Shown in pieces: positions 17,204-25,407 of a stretch of DNA of 64,000 nucleotides; position 1 is the first letter of the stretch; every line of letters begins with the position of its first letter. Below the pieces are notes generated by a model. That model did not search any database. It was not told where the DNA came from and saw only the letters and a list, made by a program, of their open reading frames with translations. The translations under genes were made by a program, and so were the position numbers. Source of the DNA: Bdellovibrio sp. GT3 (GTDB lineage Bacteria; Bdellovibrionota; Bdellovibrionia; Bdellovibrionales; Bdellovibrionaceae); assembly GCF_037996765.1 (NCBI RefSeq), contig NZ_JBBNAD010000005.1, positions 1,458,001-1,522,000 of the forward strand, written 5' to 3'.

Positions 17204-20200
17204 CTATGGCGGGGTGGCCAACAGGGGAGTTGCAAGGATGCGGCGCTTGTAAGCGTCTTGCATCAACAGTCCCAGTGGCGTGATTTTCAAATAGAAAGCC
17301 TTGCCGCGATTCCCGGGTTTCACCCCTGGTAAATCCAACCCTGAGGTGGAGATCGGTAAAAAGATCTTTTGTACATCGTGAGCGGCATACACTTCAGTGA
17401 CTTCATTCGTGGCATCGTTCGCCAGGAAGTAACTCCAGCCCGTGGCATTGTCATGAACCGCATCAATCCAGGTTTTGCCAGTCGGATAATTCGTAAATGT
17501 GGTCAGGTCATGCACCAGATGAATCTTCGGGGAGGCCGGGCTCGTTTTGGCAGTCACTTGCAGCACGCGGCCCTCATCAAACACCAGAAGCTCACCAGTG
17601 GAGTCTTCCTGCATACCAAAAATTCGGGCAAATCCCACACCCAAAGCATCGGCGCCATTGGTGAATGATGTGGCACCCACGGCTCCCGTTTTGCCAGCAA
17701 TGGCCACGATAGAGTTTGTTGAGGTTGAAGCCAGTGAGCGGTAGATCGCCAAATTTGAAGTGTACGTGTTATTGCTATAGCCCACGAAATAGAAATTTGT
17801 GTCAGCCATGTAGGTGGCCGTGGAGCCCCAGTCCCAAATAAGATTTGATCCGCGATTAAAGGATGTTCCCAGAGTTGGCACAGTGCCAGACAACCCGGTG
17901 TGCATGTTGATCGTGCTGTTAAGATCTGCATCTGTGGCATCTGGCCACAACGCAGGCGACAGATTCACGCCCTCCCATTTGTAACCACCAGTCGAGCCGG
18001 TGTTCATCAGGATTTTACTGCCATCGTTACTTAGCTCCAAAGAACCATAGGTGTTCAATAATGAACTAAGAATGGACGGATAGGACGTGTCGATTTGTGA
18101 AATGAACGGAGTGCCAGGAGTTGTGGTGGTGTCCACTTTCATACGGCGCAAATGGCGAATACCGCGAGTGTATAGGTACTTGTTGGTGGAATCATAGGCA
18201 ATACCAGCGATAGAGGTGAATGCCACCATGGATGGATCCGAGCCATTACCGTAAGTCAGGAATGGTGTTCCGCCAATCTTATTGGCTGACCATGCCGTAT
18301 TGTATTTAATCTCAAAAAGTTCATTCGTATCGCGGGAAACAACGTAGACCGAGTTTTCAGAGCCTCCCATGGTGGCTTGAAATTCTGTGATTTTAAATGC
18401 GGGCAATTCCACATAAGAACCGCCATAGTTTCCTGTTGCCGTATCAACAAACGCCACGCGATTACCGCTGCGCACGTTAAGCATACAGAAATACTTGGAA
18501 GTGTCGCTGCCAAGGTACACCACACGCGAGCAGGGATTTGAAACGGCTGCCGAGGCAGAGGAAACCACCCATTTGCCAGTGCCGGAATTGTAGTCCATGC
18601 TGAAGCGATCAGTCGCGGATACTGAAGTACGATGATAGATGTAAACGCGGCTGCGATCCGGAAGTACGGAAATCCAACCGTTGTATTCCATCAAGCACTT
18701 AAGCCCGATAGCGTCGCCGACATCGCCGATGCTTGGTGTGGTGGACACGCAATCAGGCGTGTTACCGATAATCAGTTTTGGAACGCTGGATACGTTGTTC
18801 AGATCGATCTCGTAGTACGCTTTTACACGCACTGTCGTCGAGTAATAGGAAGGGAAGTAATAGTACCCGGATTTCAAATAGGCATCGTAAACCGGATTGG
18901 AGATCTGACCACTGTCATTTCCGTTGAGCTCGGGCACGACGCGATTCCAGACAATACTTTTATCGCTGATTTTAACCCGGGTGATGGTGCTGCAAGGACC
19001 GGATACGATCGTCATTTCGCCGTTGGTTATATCAATAATTCTGGGAAGATTGAATTGGGCCACGGTGCTGGTTGGACAACCTTCCATACTTCTGTCGCCC
19101 AGCCATTCGCTGACGATACCGGTCTGGCGATCCATTTTCATGATAGCGTGGCGCAGACGGGAACCATAATACAAGTTCGAATTCCCATCGGCAAAGACAC
19201 CGTTGGAGCTGGAAATATCAGCGGCACTGATGTGAACCCCGTATTCCAGATTACCCGGGTCCCCCACTAAGATTTGCCAGCTTGAGTTTTGAATTGCAGA
19301 CAGGGCCGTCGTGATAACGCCGCCTTCAGTTTTGCAGGCGACCAGAACGCGAATCGGAGTGGTGCCTGAAATTGTCTGACCACGCGGCGTGGTCGCAGGA
19401 ATTGTCCAGTTGTAAGTTCCTGAAGCCGCCAACGCAGTCTGTGTACTGTCGGTGATTTTGAAATAGCTAAGACCGTCATCGATTGTATATTGGATACTGG
19501 AAATAGGACTGCTGGCCAGATCAATTTGCGCGTCTGTACTTGTGCAATTCCAGGTGATCGGCATGATTTGGGCTGGAAGATAAATACCCGAACCCGAAGG
19601 CGAAGTGACTCTGATAGTGGGAGGCGTACCCAGCTCCAGGCTGATGTTATCAGAGACACTTATCGACATGATACCTGCATTGTTTTTAATCTGGCTCCAA
19701 ACCACCTGATTACCCGGAGAGGAACTAAGAACGTAACTCATGCCGGTTGCAGAGTATGGCACCCAGCCAACTCCGTTATCGACGTCTGGATCGAATTGCG
19801 TGGTTCCAAAGCGCATCCATGACGTGACTGAGGTTGAAGGCGTGACTGTCAGCATGGCATTTACGGAAGTAATACTGACGATAGCGGCCCCATCAGCCAA
19901 AGAGAAAGACGTGATGAGCGGTCTTTGCGACTCGATAATCAGATCCTTGATAATACTTGTTTGGTTGCCCGCTGAATCGGTGGTCGTTGCGCGCAGTTTG
20001 GCCGTGGTTAAAACCAAAGGCGTCGACCAAGAGTAGTTAAAATTATAATTGCTGGCACTGGTTGCAGGCATGGCCTGCGTGGAAAGTGCTGACCAGGTCA
20101 CGCCAGCATCGGAGCTGAATTCCAACAGTGTATTCTGGGAGGCGGAGGTGTGAATATCACTGACTCTCCAAGTAACGGTCTCAGTTCTGTTGACTCGTAA

Positions 20201-22048
20201 ATCCGTGGTCGGCGCAATCCACGCCATGACCGGTGGGGTGACATCCAGAATGACCGAAGTGGTTCCTGCGGTTGCGGAAATATTTCCAGCAGAGTCTTTG
20301 GCCCAGACGCGAAGGGTGTGTGTGCCTTCACCAGTGATCGTAAAGTTATAAACCAGTGGCGTGGCGCAGGCCACCCAGTCCGAACTGCCAACAGCAGGAG
20401 AACCCACGGCTTCGGTGACAAGTATCATTGCCGTATCGGTGCAGTTCGCGACAGAAAAACCAACAACAGGATTGTTGGTGATAGCAGCAGTGGTCAATGT
20501 CACTGATGGTGCAGCTGGGGGAGTGTTGTCGTAGGTGAAGGCTGCTGGTGTGGTCGTTGCAAAATTTCCAGCGGCGTCCTCTCCGTAAAGGCGCAAATAT
20601 CCGGAAGCTGATGGCGTGTACCCGGTATAAGGGGATGCGGCCGCGGTCAGTGTCGCAACATCAGTGTAAGTGACATTGTCAGCTGAGTACTGAAGAGTTA
20701 ATTCGGCAACTCCTGAAGTTGCATCGGATGCGGAGAACGTCAAACTCATGGCGCCGCCTGAAATCGCCGGGACCCCGGATAGACTCAACGTTGGAGGTGT
20801 CATATCCAAAGTGACATTCACGGAAGTCGCAAGTGAAGAAATATTTCCTGCCGCATCCTTGGTCCAAAGATAAACAGTTTTACTGCCGTCACCCAATGAC
20901 AATGTATAGTTGGCACTTTGAGAAGTGTTGGTGCTGCAAGTTCCAGAGAAAGCCGCGGAGGACACTCCAGCTGAAGTGGCACTTTCTGAAATCGCGAAGG
21001 TCGAAAAAGTATCACAGTTGACGAGGGCCGCGCCGGTGTTAAGAACCAAAGTGACTGCGGTCGAGTTTGTCACGGCAGGCGTGGATAAAGTCACGGCTGG
21101 TGAAAGGGCTGGGAATGAATTGAGTATACTAATATAGATAGGGTGCTCAAGAACTGCGTAACCCGCATCAATGGCGCCACCACCATCATCCGTTCCGACT
21201 TTTAAAACCAGTGTGTTTGCGCCTTGAGTATTTTTTCCCGGAGTAAAAGAGTAAGAAGCCAGGGTGCCATCAGAGTTGCCATTTAGAATCCACTCGTAGG
21301 CGGGTGTATAGCTGCCATACCAGTGCGACACCGTAACGGAGTGAGTTGCGGCACTCATTTCGTTGTAGTTGGCCGGTGCTGTCAGTGTATTTATTGAAGG
21401 TGGTACCAACGCCACAAAGTCTGAGATGTCATTCAAATTTAGAATTGCCACCAATTGATTTCGCTGTGTCGTTCCGCCGACGGCAATCAGGTTGTCGTAC
21501 ACTTCGGACAAGGATTCGGAAGTATCCACAGCAGGAACTGCGGTCACGGTGGAAATCAACGCTTCAATTTGTTCGTTACTTAAGGACTGCAGGGATCTGA
21601 TGCCCGGTAGTTGAACGTAGGGAATAAGGCCCACCAAACTTGAAGCATAGGTGATGTCCTGATCACCGAGCCCTGTCACGGGTCGCGAAAGTTTCTTGCC
21701 GCAGGTGTCGGCTTTCAGGATGTATTTGTCACTCACTGAAGGTGGCGCAATACCCGGGAAGCTAAAGGCAAAAGAATAATCCATAGTGGTCGTAGCCAGT
21801 GCGGTTTCATTCACTGAGCCATCTGAATTCAAACTATGCAGGCTGATTATACGATCGCCAGCCGGGCAAGGTGCCGCCGAAGTGATACCTGGCATGAAGA
21901 CCTTTCCGGATAGGACGGAAGTTGAGTCTTGCCAGATGTTAAGTTCGATACTGCAGGCAGTAAGCATCAGATATATGAGTACGCTCAGATATTTCAATAT
22001 CTGTAGTACCGAATTCCTGAATAAAACTACCAGATTCCAAACGTGCAT
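17204..22048 (-). CDS. Giant surface lipoprotein with Ig-like repeats and propeller-like region
   Basis: 1614 residues. The N-terminus ends in the lipobox LMLTACS, so it is a predicted lipoprotein; residues before it are hydrophobic. Residues about 340-760 hold tandem Ig-like modules with recurring DMTPPTLSLSG/DVTPPVMAW starts and LRVWAKDSAGNISAT ends, typical of adhesin stalks. From about residue 960 the pattern changes to repeated blades (GVFADGNSNLYYGSRLRHAIMKMD, later IAGIAYDSTNKYLYT) that resemble an NHL-type propeller. There are no membrane helices after the anchor. It could be a prey-contact or carbohydrate-binding surface protein. The gene is a single unit with long untranslated upstream sequence. 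Confidence 0.85.
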   Translation of the reverse strand: MHVWNLVVLFRNSVLQILKYLSVLIYLMLTACSIELNIWQDSTSVLSGKVFMPGITSAAPCPAGDRIISLHSLNSDGSVNETALATTTMDYSFAFSFPGIAPPSVSDKYILKADTCGKKLSRPVTGLGDQDITYASSLVGLIPYVQLPGIRSLQSLSNEQIEALISTVTAVPAVDTSESLSEVYDNLIAVGGTTQRNQLVAILNLNDISDFVALVPPSINTLTAPANYNEMSAATHSVTVSHWYGSYTPAYEWILNGNSDGTLASYSFTPGKNTQGANTLVLKVGTDDGGGAIDAGYAVLEHPIYISILNSFPALSPAVTLSTPAVTNSTAVTLVLNTGAALVNCDTFSTFAISESATSAGVSSAAFSGTCSTNTSQSANYTLSLGDGSKTVYLWTKDAAGNISSLATSVNVTLDMTPPTLSLSGVPAISGGAMSLTFSASDATSGVAELTLQYSADNVTYTDVATLTAAASPYTGYTPSASGYLRLYGEDAAGNFATTTPAAFTYDNTPPAAPSVTLTTAAITNNPVVGFSVANCTDTAMILVTEAVGSPAVGSSDWVACATPLVYNFTITGEGTHTLRVWAKDSAGNISATAGTTSVILDVTPPVMAWIAPTTDLRVNRTETVTWRVSDIHTSASQNTLLEFSSDAGVTWSALSTQAMPATSASNYNFNYSWSTPLVLTTAKLRATTTDSAGNQTSIIKDLIIESQRPLITSFSLADGAAIVSITSVNAMLTVTPSTSVTSWMRFGTTQFDPDVDNGVGWVPYSATGMSYVLSSSPGNQVVWSQIKNNAGIMSISVSDNISLELGTPPTIRVTSPSGSGIYLPAQIMPITWNCTSTDAQIDLASSPISSIQYTIDDGLSYFKITDSTQTALAASGTYNWTIPATTPRGQTISGTTPIRVLVACKTEGGVITTALSAIQNSSWQILVGDPGNLEYGVHISAADISSSNGVFADGNSNLYYGSRLRHAIMKMDRQTGIVSEWLGDRSMEGCPTSTVAQFNLPRIIDITNGEMTIVSGPCSTITRVKISDKSIVWNRVVPELNGNDSGQISNPVYDAYLKSGYYYFPSYYSTTVRVKAYYEIDLNNVSSVPKLIIGNTPDCVSTTPSIGDVGDAIGLKCLMEYNGWISVLPDRSRVYIYHRTSVSATDRFSMDYNSGTGKWVVSSASAAVSNPCSRVVYLGSDTSKYFCMLNVRSGNRVAFVDTATGNYGGSYVELPAFKITEFQATMGGSENSVYVVSRDTNELFEIKYNTAWSANKIGGTPFLTYGNGSDPSMVAFTSIAGIAYDSTNKYLYTRGIRHLRRMKVDTTTTPGTPFISQIDTSYPSILSSLLNTYGSLELSNDGSKILMNTGSTGGYKWEGVNLSPALWPDATDADLNSTINMHTGLSGTVPTLGTSFNRGSNLIWDWGSTATYMADTNFYFVGYSNNTYTSNLAIYRSLASTSTNSIVAIAGKTGAVGATSFTNGADALGVGFARIFGMQEDSTGELLVFDEGRVLQVTAKTSPASPKIHLVHDLTTFTNYPTGKTWIDAVHDNATGWSYFLANDATNEVTEVYAAHDVQKIFLPISTSGLDLPGVKPGNRGKAFYLKITPLGLLMQDAYKRRILATPLLATPP

Positions 22049-22210
22049 ACTTAGACTTATCGGCCGAACCTGAGCAAAGGACAGAGAGAATCGTTAAGAA
22101 ACTTTGATAAGTGACTTCAAATCATAATTTGGAAATTTGTTTTGAGACACCGTACGATTTCAAATTGCGATTTTTAATTTATATTTCTAATCAGATCGGA
22201 GGAGTTGAAT

Positions 22211-22408
22211 ATGAGTGTGAGAAATGTCGTATTGGTATCACTGCTAGCTGTAACTGCGGCTGTGGTAACACGAAAATTCCTGTTTGAGGAAAAGAAGAAA
22301 GTGACTCCAAATTCTGACCGATCGACCCCATATGATTTGGATGCGATGGATGATGATTCTTTTCCCGCAAGCGATCCTCCATCATGGAGTGGTGGTCACT
22401 ACCACTAA
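22211..22408 (+). CDS. Small membrane-anchored protein with FPASDPPSW motif
   Basis: 65 residues from the ATG at 22211, which has GGAGGAG just upstream. One N-terminal hydrophobic helix (NVVLVSLLAVTAAVV) is followed by a basic stretch, then an acidic tail DLDAMDDDSFPASDPPSWSGGHYH. The S/FPASDPPS(W/F) motif recurs in short proteins of many proteobacteria; I know of no assigned function. The tail probably faces the cytoplasm or periplasm as a short linear motif. Single-gene unit. Confidence 0.75.
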   Translation: MSVRNVVLVSLLAVTAAVVTRKFLFEEKKKVTPNSDRSTPYDLDAMDDDSFPASDPPSWSGGHYH

Positions 22409-22433
22409 CTACCATAATCATAATGAGGAATAA

Positions 22434-22628
22434 CTACTCCGCTTTACGTGAGCAAAGATATTGGGCGTCGGGTTCGTCTTTGCGGCAGGTGTTTTCAACC
22501 TCGTCCCAGCAACCCCGGCGTTCCTGACAACGGTCTTTGGCGACTATGTCCTTCATGAAAAAGATAAAGCCTACGGCGCAGATTAATATGAGTACGACGA
22601 TGATGTCGTTAGTTCGTCTCTTTTTGAT
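22434..22628 (-). pseudogene. Small membrane Cys-rich protein, apparently frameshifted at an A5 run
   Basis: An open minus-strand frame encodes 64 residues with a basic start (KKRRTND), one hydrophobic helix (IIVVLILICAVGFIFF) and a polar tail with five cysteines (RCQERRGCWDEV, NTCRK, LCSRKAE). It looks like real protein, but the frame has no ATG, GTG or TTG before the helix. An ATG at 22632 follows AGGAG by only three bases but is one base out of frame, and is closed after seven codons. Removing one A from the AAAAA run at 22621-22625 would join them as MYQKRRTND... Either a one-base insertion (mutation or sequencing error) or an unusual ATC start. An internal ATG would give only 40 residues. 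Confidence 0.5.
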
Positions 22629-22739
22629 ACATCAACTCCTGAAAAAACGTACAGTTAGAGCCTTTGCGCCTATACTATCGGCTGGTTCCACGAAAAAGTT
22701 AATGTTCAGAACCAAATTAAATGCAAATGGAGTCCTCCC

Positions 22740-23120
22740 GTGAAGTTGATCGTTTCTGTGGCAGTTGTGCTATTGTTTGCCGCTTGCAGTACCAAGGCCC
22801 CTTCCGACCGATACATTATCAATTCCATTAAGACCGCCGACCTAGATAGCTCCAAGTCTATCTCTCGCAATGAGTTCAAAATGTATTTCCAAGGGCGTTT
22901 CAGTCAAATCGATGCCGGAGATACGGGGAAGCTGTCAGCCAAAAAATTGTGCCCGGCGATCCTCGCCGAACGAATTTGTGAAGGAGCGGACGTGAATCAG
23001 GATAAGTACATCACGATTGATGAGCTCTATAACCGCCTGGATGGAGAGTTTGACCGGGTCAATAAAGACGGAAAAGGTGACATTTCTTATAAGGAATTTC
23101 ACGAGGCGCTGCTACCGTAG
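22740..23120 (+). CDS. EF-hand lipoprotein
   Basis: 126 residues starting at GTG 22740 with GGAG seven bases before it. The lipobox LLFAACS follows a short signal. Three EF-hand loops are visible: DLDSSKSISRNEF near 36, DVNQDKYITIDEL near 84 and NKDGKGDISYKEF near 106; a fourth near IDAGDTGKLSAKKL is degenerate. It is a predicted calcium-binding protein attached to the membrane facing the periplasm or cell surface. Two cysteines outside the lipobox (LCPAILAERIC) may pair. Confidence 0.85.
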   Translation: MKLIVSVAVVLLFAACSTKAPSDRYIINSIKTADLDSSKSISRNEFKMYFQGRFSQIDAGDTGKLSAKKLCPAILAERICEGADVNQDKYITIDELYNRLDGEFDRVNKDGKGDISYKEFHEALLP

Positions 23121-23235
23121 TGCCAATTTGAAACCGCTCTTTGAGGTGCTTTCGCTCCCTAATTATCAAAGTCTTGCTTATTTAATCATTCTTTTCTAAG
23201 ACAGAGCTGGCTTCGGGCCCTGTTTAGGAAATGTT

Positions 23236-24477
23236 ATGTCTTTAGTTTCGTTCGTTTTGGTTTCGTTGATTTCTGTTGGTTCTTTCGCTGCTCAGATCCC
23301 TGACTTTTTGAAAAATCCATTTGCTGCAACTATCACTTCAACTTTGGTGACTGCCGAAAGCGCTTCGTCCTTTCAGCGTGGTCAGGTGACGTTGCTTCCA
23401 TCCCGTAAGTCAGTTCCATTGATGGAGCGAGCTGTTGATTTCAACTATAGCTTCAGATTGCGCGCAGACGAAAAAGCTCCGTTGGTCTTCCTGATCCCAG
23501 GAACGGGCGGAACTTCTGAATCTGCGGGTGTATTGTTAATTGCAGAGCAACTATTTAAACAAGGTTACCACGTGGTGACCGTCGACAATCCATTTTCATG
23601 GAGATTCGCTGTTGCGGGCAGTAAAAGCGGTTTGCCCGGCTATACTCCCCGGGACGCAGCTGACCTTTACGTGGCTTTTAAGAAGGTTGCCAAGACTTTG
23701 AAAGCGGACCATGGAATTCAACCACAAAGTTATTCTTTGCTGGGCTACTCTTTGGGTGGTTTGCAAAGTTTGTTCATCGGTGAAATCGATCAAAAGGTGC
23801 GCGCTTTTGATTTCCAAAGAATTCTGATTATTAATCCACCGGCGAATTTGTTGTATGCAGTGGAAAGACTGGATGCACTGGCTGATGTGAAAAAGCAGAT
23901 GACTCCGCAACAAAGACAAAACGTGAACTTCAAAGTGCAACGTGTGACCGGCGCGGTCACCAGTGGCAAGGTTAGTTTGCGTGATCCCATGCAGATGGAT
24001 CAGATCTTTAAACAAGAGCGCTTCACTGATCTTGAGTTGTCCTATTTGATTGGAAACGAATTTCATGACAGCCTGGGTGGGATTATTTTCTCGACTCAGC
24101 AGGTTTCTGATTTGGGTATTTTGAAAGTTCCAGCGACCAAATACAAACGTAATGCCCGCAATGCGGAAATTTCGAAGTATTCGTTTGCCCAATACATGAA
24201 TCTTTTCCTGCTGCCGACCTTGAAGCGCACGCATGGTGCTGACTACACGGTGGAGCAACTGAACCACGAGGCCAGCATCTTTGGCATGGCCGATGTTATT
24301 CGCTCCAACGAGCGTATCTACATGGTGACCACAGTGGATGACCTTTTCTCAAAGCCGGCAGATATTGCTTGGATGCAAAAGCAATTTGGCAAGCGTGCGC
24401 TGGTGTTACCATTTGGTGGACATTGCGGTTTCTATTCGTTGCCGGTCTTCAAGGAACACCTGAAATCGATCTTTTGA
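23236..24477 (+). CDS. Exported alpha/beta hydrolase
   Basis: 413 residues with signal peptide ...SLISVGSFAAQ. The fold is shown by LVFLIPGTGGTSESA (oxyanion loop), VVTVDNPFSWRF, the nucleophile elbow LLGYSLGG with Ser172, and a late His in LPFGGHCGFY near residue 398; an Asp near TTVDDLFSKPAD could complete the triad. The large insert at 185-330 is probably a lid. It would act as an esterase or lipase-like enzyme in the periplasm or outside the cell; the substrate is unknown. AGGA precedes the ATG by six bases. Confidence 0.85.
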   Translation: MSLVSFVLVSLISVGSFAAQIPDFLKNPFAATITSTLVTAESASSFQRGQVTLLPSRKSVPLMERAVDFNYSFRLRADEKAPLVFLIPGTGGTSESAGVLLIAEQLFKQGYHVVTVDNPFSWRFAVAGSKSGLPGYTPRDAADLYVAFKKVAKTLKADHGIQPQSYSLLGYSLGGLQSLFIGEIDQKVRAFDFQRILIINPPANLLYAVERLDALADVKKQMTPQQRQNVNFKVQRVTGAVTSGKVSLRDPMQMDQIFKQERFTDLELSYLIGNEFHDSLGGIIFSTQQVSDLGILKVPATKYKRNARNAEISKYSFAQYMNLFLLPTLKRTHGADYTVEQLNHEASIFGMADVIRSNERIYMVTTVDDLFSKPADIAWMQKQFGKRALVLPFGGHCGFYSLPVFKEHLKSIF

Positions 24478-24553
24478 TTTTTGTCAGATAGATTGATTCC
24501 ACACAGTCACAGCCCAGGGGATTGGCTACAATCAACCCCAGTGAGGTAAGGCT

Positions 24554-25306
24554 GTGTATGAGATGAACTTGTGGGTTACGATTGCCTGGGTGGTCGGTTT
24601 GCTTTTGGTGGCGGCATTTGTCGGCTATAAATTCGGCAAACGATTTGGGGTTCCAGATTCAAACTCATCAATGATTCCCACTTCGATTTTGGGCTTGTTG
24701 GCTTTGATTCTTGGATTCACGTTTTCCATGTCAGTAAATCGATTTGAAAATCGCCAAAAACTGGTTTTGGCGGAAGCCAATGCCATTGGCACGACATATT
24801 TGCGGGCTGATTTTTTGCGAGACCCCCACTCAAAGAACATTAAGAAATATCTCAAAGAATATGTCGATGTACGGCTTAGGATTCTGCAGAAGTTTCCTGA
24901 TGAGGCGGAGAAAAACGCAGTCGCACAGGAGACCGAACGCATTCAAGGTTTGATTTGGGGGGAAACGGTGGCGGCTTCTCGTTTGGAAACAAATGTTCTG
25001 ACGGGTTCTTTTGTGACGTCTCTGAATGAAACCATCGACCTGAGCGCAAGCTGGGATTTCATTTTAAGAAACACCGTTCCCGGATTGATTTACTTTATGA
25101 TCATTTGTGTTGCGATCACAGGCACCTTTTTTCTGGGATATATGAATGGCGCCAATGGTGGAGGTTCTCATGTCGGCATTCTGGCGCTGGCGGTTTTGTT
25201 TGCGTTGGTTATTGCGCTTATCGAAGATCTGGATCGTCCCCGCCGTGGAGTTGTGCATGTCAACCAATCCAGCTTGTTGCAATTGAAGCAGCAGATATCC
25301 AAATAG
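24554..25306 (+). CDS. Bestrophin-like domain (DUF4239) membrane protein
   Basis: 250 residues. Two membrane helices near the N-terminus (VVGLLLVAAFVGYKFG and SILGLLALILGFTFSMSV), a cytoplasmic part holding EANAIGTTYLRADFL, and two more helices near the C-terminus (IYFMIICVAITGTFFLGYM, VGILALAVLFALVIALIEDLDRP). The order and the 'EANAIGTAYLRA' and 'DLDRPxxG' motifs match DUF4239. Family function is unknown, with distant similarity to bestrophin channels. GTG 24554 is taken as the start because GAGG stands seven bases before it; an ATG at 24563 is possible. Confidence 0.82.
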   Translation: MYEMNLWVTIAWVVGLLLVAAFVGYKFGKRFGVPDSNSSMIPTSILGLLALILGFTFSMSVNRFENRQKLVLAEANAIGTTYLRADFLRDPHSKNIKKYLKEYVDVRLRILQKFPDEAEKNAVAQETERIQGLIWGETVAASRLETNVLTGSFVTSLNETIDLSASWDFILRNTVPGLIYFMIICVAITGTFFLGYMNGANGGGSHVGILALAVLFALVIALIEDLDRPRRGVVHVNQSSLLQLKQQISK

Positions 25307-25407
25307 AACCAGTTATAGAGTGATGTCACCATGTGCCAATTGTCAAAGCTGATGCAAATCAAATAGAAATCCATTTAAAATTCCTTGTCATTTAAAAGGG
25401 GATTTTA

